Made by a program: the position numbers and the translations under genes. From DASVNK01 sp036383895 (GTDB lineage: Bacteria; Verrucomicrobiota; Verrucomicrobiia; Limisphaerales; SXQI01): a stretch of 64,000 nucleotides of DNA. The notes below the pieces were generated by a model. That model saw only the letters and a program-made list of their open reading frames with translations. It made no database searches and had not been told where the DNA came from. Positions within the stretch are counted from its first letter, which is position 1, and each line of letters opens with the position of its first letter. Location: contig DASVNK010000053.1 of the NCBI GenBank assembly GCA_036383895.1, forward strand, positions 1 to 64,000, written 5' to 3'. Positions 47,185 through 55,300 of the stretch are shown here, piece after piece.

Positions 47185-49098
47185 TTAGTTTTGAGTTTTT
47201 AGTTGGGGCGTCGGATTGGTTTTGCTTGCGGATATGGTTTTGCGTTCGGGTTGGGTTTCGATTTGGTTTTCGGATTCGGGGTTGGTGTTGGTTCTTCGGG
47301 CGTTGAATTCGTTTAGGGCGGCGGCGGCCTGGGCGCCGATGGCTTTGAAGTAGGCGGCTTCGTGGGCTGGAATTGTGTTTGGTGGATATGGGATGGACGG
47401 CGTTGCCACCAATTGAGAATTAGGAATTAAGGATTCGGAATTTGGGGCGGCGGAGTTGGGGGTGAAGGTTGGGGCGTTTGGGTCTGCTGGACGGGCGTCG
47501 TGCGATTGGGCGCGGAACCCCTCACCCGAAAGAATGGGGGCGCTTAGTCCTGCTTTAGTGGCGGTGGCTGGATTGATTGCGGAACCCCTCACCCCACCCT
47601 CTCCCCTGCTGGGAGAGGGGATCGAAGCGTTTGGTCCTGCTGGTGCGACGGGAGTTGGCTGTGTGTTGAACCCCTCATCCTGGCCCATTTCCAAGTGCTG
47701 AGTCCTGAGTTCTGAGTGCTGAGTTTTTTTCGAAGTGTTTTGGTCTGTTTTGGTGGCGGTGGTTTCATTAGCCGCGTCGCGCGAAGAGGAAGTGAGCCTC
47801 CTCACGTCGGCTGCTACGGGAGTGGAGGTTGAATTCCTGGCGAGGGCAGCGGCGAAGTATTCGGAGACGGAAACGCAGTTCGAGGAGTTGGAGGTGTTGG
47901 GATTTAGATTTAGTGTAGGGGTTGGGAGAGCGTCGGGGTTGGAGGAGATCTCGTCGGTTGAGGGGGATTGGAGTTCTGAAGTTTGAGATTTCATAGGGGG
48001 TTGCCGGTCTGCTGGGGCGGCGTGGGTTTCATTGGCCGCGGCGCGCGATGTTGAAGTGGGACTCACAGAGTTCGTCCCTCCGGTTGATGGATTGGGGGCG
48101 GTGGTGGAAGGGATGGCGTCGGCTGAAGGTGGGTTGGTGCGAAGGTATTTGGGGATGTTGGGATTTTTCCAGGTTTTGCGGAGTTCGGCGCGCCGGGCGG
48201 ATTCTTCGGGGGTGATGCCGAATTGTTTGCGGACGCGGTCGTTGATCTCCTGGAGGTTTTGGGCGATGGGACCGAGATTGTCGCAGAGACGGCCGTCTTC
48301 GTTGATGTAGTGACCGGGAGGGAGCGCGCGTTGCGCGAGTTTTGAGTTTTTAGTGTTTAGTTTTGAGTTGAGGGCGGCGAGTTTTTCGCGTTGGAAGTCG
48401 AGGGTCTTTTCGCGGAGGGCGAGGGTGCGGTCGGCGATGTCTTTTTTGAGGGTGAGTTCTTCGTGGCGGAGGTCGCATTTGCGTTCCTGGACGTGGGCTT
48501 GGCGTTCGCGGACGGAAGTGTTGCGCTGGCGGCAGAGGATGGTGCTGACGCGGTTGAGTTGGTCGAGGTGGGCGACGTTGTGCTGCGCGGTGAGGGAGAG
48601 TTTGAAGGCGGTTTGTTCGAGGACGCGGAGGGTGGCGTCGGTGAATTGGTGTTGGTGGCCGGCGAGGTGTTGGAGGAGTTCATCGGCGGCGGCTGCGGTG
48701 TCGGGTGTTTCTTCGAGGTGAAGGAGGAGCGCGGTGCTGGCGTGGAATCGGCCAAGGGCGGAGTGGCCGACGGTGACGCCGAAGTTTTTTTGGATGAGGT
48801 CGATGGTTTGGGCGTAGGTGTGTTTTTGGAGCCAGGCGATGATTTGATGGCGTTGTTCGAGGGGGAGGTGGTGGAGGGTGGAGTGGAAGGGGTTGGGAGG
48901 TTTTACAGAAGGACACGAAGGGAACGAAGGGGAGGCGTCCGGTGTGGGTTGGGAGGGAGACGCAGGATGGGAAGCATGGGAGGGATGGGAGGAATCGCTT
49001 GCGGAGTCTGCGGGATTGGGCGAGGTGGGTTCGGCCGGGCGCGAGGTTGGGATCGAGCCGGTGGTTTCGTTGGTTGGGAGGAGGGTGCGTTGGTTCAT
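47185..49098 (-). CDS. DUF3486-like (phage Mu Gp27-like) protein with repeat-derived tails
   Basis: A 637-codon frame. Residues about 75-260 look protein-like: LHHLPLEQRHQIIAWLQKHT, IDLIQKNFGVTVGHSALGRF (a helix-turn-helix as in Mu Gp27/DUF3486), then a helical coiled-coil region (VRERQAHVQERKCDLRHEEL, KDIADRTLALREKTLDFQRE). The N-terminal 70 and C-terminal 370 residues are Pro/Ser/Thr/Asn-rich and coincide with DNA repeats of intergenic type: CCCCTCACCCCACCCTCTCC with its inverted partner, GAGTTTTTAGTG/TTTTGAGTT strings, and GGGA(A/G)GNAT tandem units. No phage structural genes are nearby. Function unknown; DNA binding is inferred. Confidence 0.6.
   Translation of the reverse strand: MNQRTLLPTNETTGSIPTSRPAEPTSPNPADSASDSSHPSHASHPASPSQPTPDASPSFPSCPSVKPPNPFHSTLHHLPLEQRHQIIAWLQKHTYAQTIDLIQKNFGVTVGHSALGRFHASTALLLHLEETPDTAAAADELLQHLAGHQHQFTDATLRVLEQTAFKLSLTAQHNVAHLDQLNRVSTILCRQRNTSVRERQAHVQERKCDLRHEELTLKKDIADRTLALREKTLDFQREKLAALNSKLNTKNSKLAQRALPPGHYINEDGRLCDNLGPIAQNLQEINDRVRKQFGITPEESARRAELRKTWKNPNIPKYLRTNPPSADAIPSTTAPNPSTGGTNSVSPTSTSRAAANETHAAPADRQPPMKSQTSELQSPSTDEISSNPDALPTPTLNLNPNTSNSSNCVSVSEYFAAALARNSTSTPVAADVRRLTSSSRDAANETTATKTDQNTSKKTQHSELRTQHLEMGQDEGFNTQPTPVAPAGPNASIPSPSRGEGGVRGSAINPATATKAGLSAPILSGEGFRAQSHDARPADPNAPTFTPNSAAPNSESLIPNSQLVATPSIPYPPNTIPAHEAAYFKAIGAQAAAALNEFNARRTNTNPESENQIETQPERKTISASKTNPTPQLKTQN
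47406..47446. repeat. TTAGGAATTAAGGATTC-type repeat inside the DUF3486-like gene
   Basis: GAGAATTAGGAATTAAGGATT followed by CGGAATTTGG is an AT-rich string quite unlike the surrounding GC-rich coding sequence, translated on the minus strand as NSESLIPNSQL. Such strings recur between genes in many PVC genomes. Confidence 0.55.
47581..47630. repeat. CCCCTCACC...CTCTCCC...GGGAGAGGG repeat inside the DUF3486-like gene
   Basis: GGAACCCCTCACCCCACCCT leads to CTCTCCCCTGCTGGGAGAGGGG, a hairpin (CTCTCCC with GGGAGAG). A truncated second copy (GGAACCCCTCACCCGAAAG) starts at 47513. This is a widespread intergenic repeat type, here read in frame as IPSPSRGEGGVRGSA. Confidence 0.7.
47692..47727. repeat. 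GTGCTGAGTCCTGAGTTCTG string inside the DUF3486-like gene
   Basis: A degenerate heptamer array of (A/G)AGTNCTGAGT units. Related strings (GAGTTTTGAGTTTTTAGTG) lie at 48337-48370 and, just past the gene, at 47168-47204, giving at least three members of one family within 1.2 kb. Confidence 0.6.
48967..48997. repeat. GGGA-GNAT nonamer repeat inside the DUF3486-like gene
   Basis: Units GGGAAGCAT, GGGAGGGAT and GGGAGGAAT stand in tandem (minus-strand peptide SSHPSHASHP). The same nonamer family forms the intergenic array at 49653-49697. Confidence 0.6.
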
Positions 49099-49190
49099 AG
49101 GTTTTAGTGGTTAGGGGTTAGTGGTTACGAAAAAAGTGATGAGTGATGAGTGATGGGCAATTTGGGCGATTGGAAAAAAAATTCGGGTGC

Positions 49191-49220
49191 GCGGGAAATT
49201 TTTGTAAGCCGCGGGAAATC
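49191..49220. promoter_or_regulatory. Paired GCGGGAAAT direct repeat, 20-bp period
   Basis: GCGGGAAATT at 49191-49200 and GCGGGAAATC at 49211-49220 are spaced exactly 20 bp, as are the two GCGGGAAATC copies at 24561-24590. The surrounding bases also agree (GCGCGGGAAAT...CCGCGGGAAATCAAG). Here the pair lies 93 bp upstream of the DUF3486-like gene, a position suited to an operator. Confidence 0.5.
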
Positions 49221-49564
49221 AAGGGTTCGGCGGAGTGGTGGCTTTGGTGTCTTTGCGCGAGGGAGGCTGCTTTTGGGGAGAAGGTTCGGCGGGGCGACGG
49301 GCGATCTAGTGAGCGGCTGGGCCGAAGCGCCGAAGGGAGCGGGCTAGATGCGTGCGTCACCCGGGAACTGGGAAACGACGGAAAATGGAATGGTAGCCGG
49401 GGAAACGCTCGGCAGCAGCCTCGCACCACCGCCGTGGGAAGAGATGGGAAATGGAATCGTGGCCGAGGTTCGTCGGCTGGGCTCGGCGGCGTTGTGTCAC
49501 CGAGATCAGAGGGTCTGAAGGCGGGAGTGTGAGCTCCGGGCTTCAGGCACGCTGAAAGCAGCGG

Positions 49565-49590
49565 TGACACAGAACATGTGTTCTGTGTCA
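49565..49590. repeat. 26-bp palindrome
   Basis: TGACACAGAACA (49565-49576), spacer TG, TGTTCTGTGTCA (49579-49590): perfect 12-bp arms. No T-tract follows on either strand, so it is unlikely to be a terminator; an operator or a recombination/transposon end is more likely. Confidence 0.75.
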
Positions 49591-49652
49591 TGCATTGTAT
49601 TATGCAGGAACTTTGATGGACGTCTAGAGGATTTTTTCAGCCCTTAAGGAGT

Positions 49653-49697
49653 GGGAGGTATGGGAGGTATGGGAAGTATGGGACATATGGGAAGTAT
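49653..49697. repeat. Tandem array of a 9-bp unit
   Basis: Five contiguous units: GGGAGGTAT, GGGAGGTAT, GGGAAGTAT, GGGACATAT, GGGAAGTAT. Degenerate units of the same type occur inside the neighbouring gene at 48967-48997. Confidence 0.85.
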
Positions 49698-49953
49698 GGC
49701 GGTTGCTAATCGGAACCGATCGGCGGCTGGAGCACATGCCGCGTCTGGGGCTGACTTAGGTTGGGCGGCCCTTCAGGCCTTTTAACTAACCACGCGCATA
49801 CCCAAGGCGATGCCCTGAGCTTCCTTGGGGCGGACCTTTGGTCCTTGGGGAATGATGCCGCGTGCAGCGCAGTAGAATTTGGGTCGGGAGTCTGATGATG
49901 CTGGTACCGCCTTTTACGTGGTGGAACGCCTGCGTGGTTCTCTTGCGACCGGC

Positions 49954-49974
49954 GGCGCGCTGGGACAGCGCGCC
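49954..49974. repeat. GC-rich hairpin
   Basis: GGCGCGCTG, loop GGA, CAGCGCGCC: perfect 9-bp stem followed by CTACCA, without a T-tract. It resembles a dispersed repeat of PVC genomes rather than a terminator. Confidence 0.6.
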
Positions 49975-50134
49975 CTACCATCACGCGACTACGAATCTAT
50001 GGCGAAAATCTTAGGCGCGCTACGCTTGACCCGGCGGAGGGATGGGTCGCGGGAGGAAGCGACGCCATTTTGTTACTGGCGGGAGCGGAGATGGAGATTG
50101 GTGGAGATTGGTTGTGGCTGGGTTGGGGTTCAGA

Positions 50135-50920
50135 TCAAAACCAGAAATATGGACCACCGGTAGAACGGACGGTCATTTTTTGAAATTTGATCTGTTCGGC
50201 GTGGCCGTCGAGAAATACTGAATTGCCGCCGACCGGCATTTTTGCAGGTCCCATGTGGGATGAATCATGCGGAATGGGAGAGCCTCCAATGATTCCAGTG
50301 TAACGGTTGTTTGCGCGATTCACGAGAGACGGATTTTGCGAAAGAATTGCGTCTGCCATCAGAGTCCGCTGGCTGGGGCCGCTGTTGGTGGTGGTATGGG
50401 TTAAAGATGGGTTCCAATTTGTCTGATGGAGTTGGCCGGTCTGATTGAAGGAGAAGGCGTAGCCGGTGACGCGGTAACCACCCACATTTGCTGGGGCGAT
50501 TTCATTGGTGTCTCGAGGAGTCGTCGCAAACGCCCAGTGCACGTCTGCATTCTGCTTGGGATTACTTGGGCAGTAAAAAATCTTACGAACTGCACCAGCC
50601 CGAACCAAATGGTTCGCGACCTGCGTCGGGACATCCCAAGCCCAGCTACCAGCATTCATTACTGGCAGTTTGTCGTTGAAATCGTTGCCATAGATGTGCA
50701 TGGCAATGCCCATTTGCTTGGTGTTGTTGAGGCACTGGATCATCTTTGCTTTGCTTTTTGCCTTGGCCAAGGCGGGCAGGAGCATGCCGGCGAGGATGGC
50801 GATGATGGCAATGACGACGAGGAGTTCGATGAGGGTGAAGGCGGATTCTGTGGTTCGTCGTTGGGTTGTAGGGCTGGTCATAGGTGGTGCTTCGTCCTTC
50901 GGATTTCTGGGATTATTCAT
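50135..50920 (-). CDS. Type II secretion/pilin-like protein with prepilin N-terminus
   Basis: A 261-residue pseudopilin-like protein. The cleavage/methylation motif AFTLIELLVVIAIIAILAGM is followed by LLPALAKAKSKAKMIQCLNN and TKQMGIAMHIYGNDFNDKLP, then a variable C-terminal domain ending GNSVFLDGHAEQIKF, a typical PVC (DUF1559-like) ending. ATG 50881 (MTSPTTQRR) is an alternative start giving a more usual leader length. It is the second such gene in the window and lies downstream of the XylR-like regulator gene (20-bp gap), so could be co-transcribed with it. Confidence 0.87.
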   Translation of the reverse strand: MNNPRNPKDEAPPMTSPTTQRRTTESAFTLIELLVVIAIIAILAGMLLPALAKAKSKAKMIQCLNNTKQMGIAMHIYGNDFNDKLPVMNAGSWAWDVPTQVANHLVRAGAVRKIFYCPSNPKQNADVHWAFATTPRDTNEIAPANVGGYRVTGYAFSFNQTGQLHQTNWNPSLTHTTTNSGPSQRTLMADAILSQNPSLVNRANNRYTGIIGGSPIPHDSSHMGPAKMPVGGNSVFLDGHAEQIKFQKMTVRSTGGPYFWF

Positions 50921-50940
50921 GAGAGTAGCGGTTAAGGGTT

Positions 50941-52200
50941 TTAAAGGCCATGAGGTTTTGCGTAAACGTGATTAGATTTTTGCAGTGACGGCGCGGAGGT
51001 GGTGGAGCTGGTTTTGGGGCGGTTTTGGAGGCGGTATTTGCTGGGCGGGGTGCCGAGTTCGCGTTTGAAAGCGACGCTGAGGTATTCGACGTGGGCGAAA
51101 CCGCAGCGCTCGGCGATTTCATCGATGGAGAGATCGGTTTGGGTGAGGAGTTGTTTCACGCGCTCGAGTTGGACGCGGAGGATTTCCTGGTGCGGGGTGC
51201 GGCCGATGAGTTTGACGAAGCGCTTTTCCATGAGGCGGCGGGATTGGGGAACGGCTTTGATGACGTCCTGAACGTTGATGCCGCTGCAAGCGTTGTTGCG
51301 GATGTAATGGAGGGCGCGGGCGACGTTGCGGTCGTGTATGGCGAGGACATCGGTGGATTGGCGGGTGGCGACGCCGAGCGGGGCGATGAGGTGGGCTTCG
51401 CTTTTGAAACGGCTGCCGGCCATCATTTGATCGAGGAGCGCGGCGGCTTCGTAGCCGGTGCGGTAGGTGTTCGGAATAACGCTGGAGAGCGGCGGGCTGG
51501 CGAGTTCGCAGAGGAGTTCGTCGTCGTCTACGCCGACGACGGCGACTTCATCGGGCACGGCGACGCGGGTGCGGCGGCAGGCGTCGAGGACTTGCTGGCC
51601 GCGGAAATCGTAGCAGGCCATGACGCCGGCGGGTTTGGGTAGGGATTGAATCCACTTGGCGAGTTCGTCGACTTCTTCATCGGCGTTGCGGGCGGATTTG
51701 CGTGAGCCGGAGTAAATGGAGCATTGGTGGCCGGCGGCGCGTATGGAATTGACGAAGTGTTCCTCACGCCATTTGGACCAATTGAAACGGGCGTCGCCGG
51801 CGTAACCGAAATTCGTGAAGCCGCGTTCGAGGAGATGTTCGGCGGCGAGATGGCCGATGGCGGAATCGTCGGTCTCGAACCAGGGGAGCGATGGAATGAG
51901 GCGGGCGGCGCTGACATCGACGATTGGAATTTTAAGCGGGCGGAGGGCTTCGGCGATGGCGGGATTTTCGATGCGGGCGATGATGCCGGAGCCGTCCCAG
52001 GAGGAGAGCCAGGAGGGAGCTTTGTCGCCGCGGGTGTGTTCGGAGAGATAGACGGACCACGGGCGGCGTTCCTGGATGTAACTGACGACGCCGCGGAGGA
52101 GGCCGCGCGCGTAGGCGTTCGAGGTCTCGATGAGCAATGCGACTTTGGGGGCGGAATTCAATTTTGGGAAAGGGAGACAGGGAGGGCGCGGATTGTCCAT
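50941..52200 (-). CDS. XylR-like transcriptional regulator (LacI-type sensor plus AraC-type HTH)
   Basis: A 419-residue regulator. Residues about 18-285 form a periplasmic-binding-protein-like sugar sensor (KVALLIETSNAYARGLLRGV, LAAEHLLERGFTNFGYAG, VAVVGVDDDELLCELASPPL), and about 295-395 form an AraC-type DNA-binding domain (QSRRLMEKRFVKLIGRTPHQ, LSIDEIAERCGFAHVEYLSV, FKRELGTPPSKYR). This architecture is that of XylR, and PVC genomes carry many. It is divergent from the ThuA/dehydrogenase gene across a 165-bp intergenic region and probably controls it; the effector sugar is unknown. Confidence 0.92.
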   Translation of the reverse strand: MDNPRPPCLPFPKLNSAPKVALLIETSNAYARGLLRGVVSYIQERRPWSVYLSEHTRGDKAPSWLSSWDGSGIIARIENPAIAEALRPLKIPIVDVSAARLIPSLPWFETDDSAIGHLAAEHLLERGFTNFGYAGDARFNWSKWREEHFVNSIRAAGHQCSIYSGSRKSARNADEEVDELAKWIQSLPKPAGVMACYDFRGQQVLDACRRTRVAVPDEVAVVGVDDDELLCELASPPLSSVIPNTYRTGYEAAALLDQMMAGSRFKSEAHLIAPLGVATRQSTDVLAIHDRNVARALHYIRNNACSGINVQDVIKAVPQSRRLMEKRFVKLIGRTPHQEILRVQLERVKQLLTQTDLSIDEIAERCGFAHVEYLSVAFKRELGTPPSKYRLQNRPKTSSTTSAPSLQKSNHVYAKPHGL

Positions 52201-52365
52201 AGCTAAACGCCCCGTCGTTTGTTGAAAATGCCCAAAGGCGGTGGATGCAAAAATGAAGGTGAAAAACGCGGAACATCATGGCGGTGTGGATGGAGTTTTG
52301 AGAAAGTGGCCAAATCACACAGAAAAGTTGCGTACGCGAATCGCGCGCGCTGCTGCCGTTTAGAC

Positions 52366-55300
52366 ATGAAATTGAATCGACTGTTCTTGGCTGTTTTCGC
52401 GGGTTTGGCTGTTCTGCAAGTGGACGCATCCGAGTTGCGAGTTTTGTTTTTGGGAGACAATGGGCATCACCGTCCGCAGGAAAGGTTTCGGCAAATTCAG
52501 CCGGTGCTGCGCGATCGGAAGATTGACGTGACTTATACGGAGTCGTTGGAGGATTTAAATCGGTGGAAGCTGGCGGGGTACGATGCGCTGGCGATTTTTG
52601 CGAATCACACGCGGATTTCGCCGGAACAGGAAGCGGCGTTGCTGGAATTTGTGAATGAAGGAGGCGGATTGGTGGCGTTGCATTGCGCTTCCTACTGTTT
52701 CCTGAATTCGGACAAGTATATCGAGTTGGTGGGCGGGCAATTTAAGAGCCATGGGACCGGGACGTTCAAAGAGACGTTGGTGAATACGCAGCATCCGATC
52801 ATGGCGGGGGTGAAGGCGATTGAGAGTTGGGATGAGACTTATGTGCACACGCGGCATAACAGCAATCGCGTGGTGCTGGCGGAACGGCGCGATGACAAGG
52901 GCGCGGAGCCTTACACCTGGGTGCGCGAGCATGGGAAAGGGCGGGTTTTTTACACGGCGTGGGGTCATGACCAGAGGACCTGGGGGAATGAAGATTTTCA
53001 GGCGCTGGTGGAAAACGGGATTCGGTGGGCGTGCGCGAATTCGCCGGGGCGATTGAAGGTGGCGGCGGGGTTGGCGCCGTTTGAGTATATGGAAGCGGCG
53101 GGGCCGTTACCGAATTATGTGGTGAGCGAGCGTTGGGGCACGCAGGGCGATCCGATCCGGACGATGCAGAAGCCGCTGTCGCCGGAGGAATCGTTGAAGC
53201 ATCTGGCGGTGTTTCCGGGATTTGAGAAGACATTGTTCGTGAGCGAGCCGGAGATTGTTAAGCCGATCTGGATTGCGTGGGATGAGCGCGGGAGGGCGTG
53301 GATCGCGGAGACGATTGATTATCCGAACGAGATGCAGCCGCTGGGACAGGGACGGGATCGGTTGAAGATTTTGGAGGATACGAATGGCGACGGGAAGGCC
53401 GATAAATTCACGGTGTTCGCGGAGAAGTTGAGTGTGCCGACGGGTTTCGTTTTTGCGAATGGCGGGGTGATTGTGGTGCATTCGGGCAAGACGGAGTTTT
53501 TGCGCGATACGGACGACGATGATAAGGCGGATGAGCGGAAGGATTTGTTTGTGGGTTGGGGCACGGGCGATACGCATGCGGGGCCGAGTAATTTGCGGTA
53601 TGGGTTTGATAATTGGATTTGGGGGACGGTGGGGTATTCGGGATTTCGCGGGACGGTGGGCGGGAAGGAAATTCGGTTCGGGCAGGGAATTTTTCGATTT
53701 AAGCCGGATGGTTCGGCGCTCGAATTTGTGCGGTCGAGTAATAACAATACGTGGGGACTGGGGTTGAGTGAAGATGGGACGGTGTTTGGATCGACCGCGA
53801 ATAATAACGCGAGCATGTACATGCCGATCGCGAATCGGTTTTATGAGAGCGTGAATGGATGGTCGGCGGCGCGGATTGAATCGATTGCCGATTCGCAACG
53901 GTTTTATCCACTGACGGAGAAGGTGCGGCAGGTGGATGCGCACGGGAGATATACGGCGGGTTCGGGGAGTGCGATTTACACGGCGCGGAGTTTTCCGAAG
54001 CAATATTGGAATCGGGCGCAGTTTGTGACGGAGCCGACGGGGCATTTGGTAGGGATGTTTTATTTGCGCGCGAACGGGGCGGATTATGTGGCGCACAACG
54101 CGCGGAATTTCGCGGCGAGTGATGATGAATGGACTTCGCCGATCGCCGCGGAGGTTGGGCCGGATGGAGCGATTTGGGTGCTGGATTGGTATAATTATAT
54201 CATTCAGCACAACCCGACGCCGCAGGGATTCCAGAATGGGAAAGGCAATGCTTACGAAACGCCGTTGCGGGACAAAGTGCATGGGCGGATTCAGCGGATT
54301 GCATATAAGGATGGGAAGAGTTCGAGAGCGCCGAGGTTGGATGCGAAGGATGCGAAGACGCTGATCGAGGGGTTGAAGAGCGACAATATGCTTTGGCGGA
54401 TGCATGCGCAGCGTTTGATCGTTGAAGGGAAGAAAGAGGAATTGATTCCGGAGTTGCGGAAGATTGTTGCGGACAAAAACGTGGATGAGCTGGCGTTGAA
54501 TGCGCCGGCGGTGCATGCGCTATGGGCATTGGATGGGCTGGGCGCGATTGCGCAGAATAAGAGCGAGGCGGCGACGGCATCGTTTGACGGATTGCAGCAT
54601 CCTTCGGCGGCGGTGCGGCGCGCGGCGGTGACGGTGCTGCCGCGGACGAGCGAGGGGTTGAAGGCGATTCTGGAGCGGAAATTAATTTCGGATTCAGATG
54701 CGCAGGTGCGGTTGGCGGCGTTGCTAACGTTGTCGGAGATGCCGACTTCGGAGCAGGTCGGGCCGGCGATCGTAAAAATGTTGCAGGATCCGGCGCAGGC
54801 TAATGATCGCTGGATTCCGGATGCGGCGACTGCGGCGGCGGCGCGGCACGATGTATCTTTCCTGAAGGCGGTGTTTGCGTCGTTTAAGCCGTCGCCGACA
54901 GCAGCAACGAATAAAGAGTCGAGCGAGCCGAGCAATTTGATTGCGAATTCGTCGTTCGAAGAAATGAGCGGCGAGCGGCCGAATGGTTGGAGGACGGTGA
55001 CTCATAGTGGGCGCGGTGAATTCTCGGTCAGTGAGCAGGCACGCACGGGCAAACGCGCGGTGAAAGTTTCTTCGCAGAACGGAGCAGACGCGAGCTGGGC
55101 GGCGCGCGTTCCCGTGAAGCCGCGGAGTGACTATCGACTGACTGGTTGGATTAAGACCGAGGGCGTGCGAAAAGTCGGCAACGCACAAGGGGCAATGTTT
55201 AATATTCATGAGCTGCAAGATCCGGTGCGCGGCGGAACGAAAGCGCTGGTGGGAGATAATGATTGGACGCAGGTGAGCTTGAATTTTAATTCCGGGGATA

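Larger units (their letters stand above)
49099..50134. other. 1-kb gene-free, repeat-rich interval
   Basis: No frame here looks like a real protein on either strand. The interval contains TGATGAG repeats (49135-49155), the GCGGGAAAT pair, two copies of GGAAAATGGAATGGTAGCCG-like sequence about 68 bp apart (49379 and 49447), a 26-bp palindrome, a nonamer array, and several hairpins (GGCCCTTCAGGCC, GGACCTTTGGTCC, and one at 49954). It is probably a sink for repeats and element relics. Confidence 0.65.
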
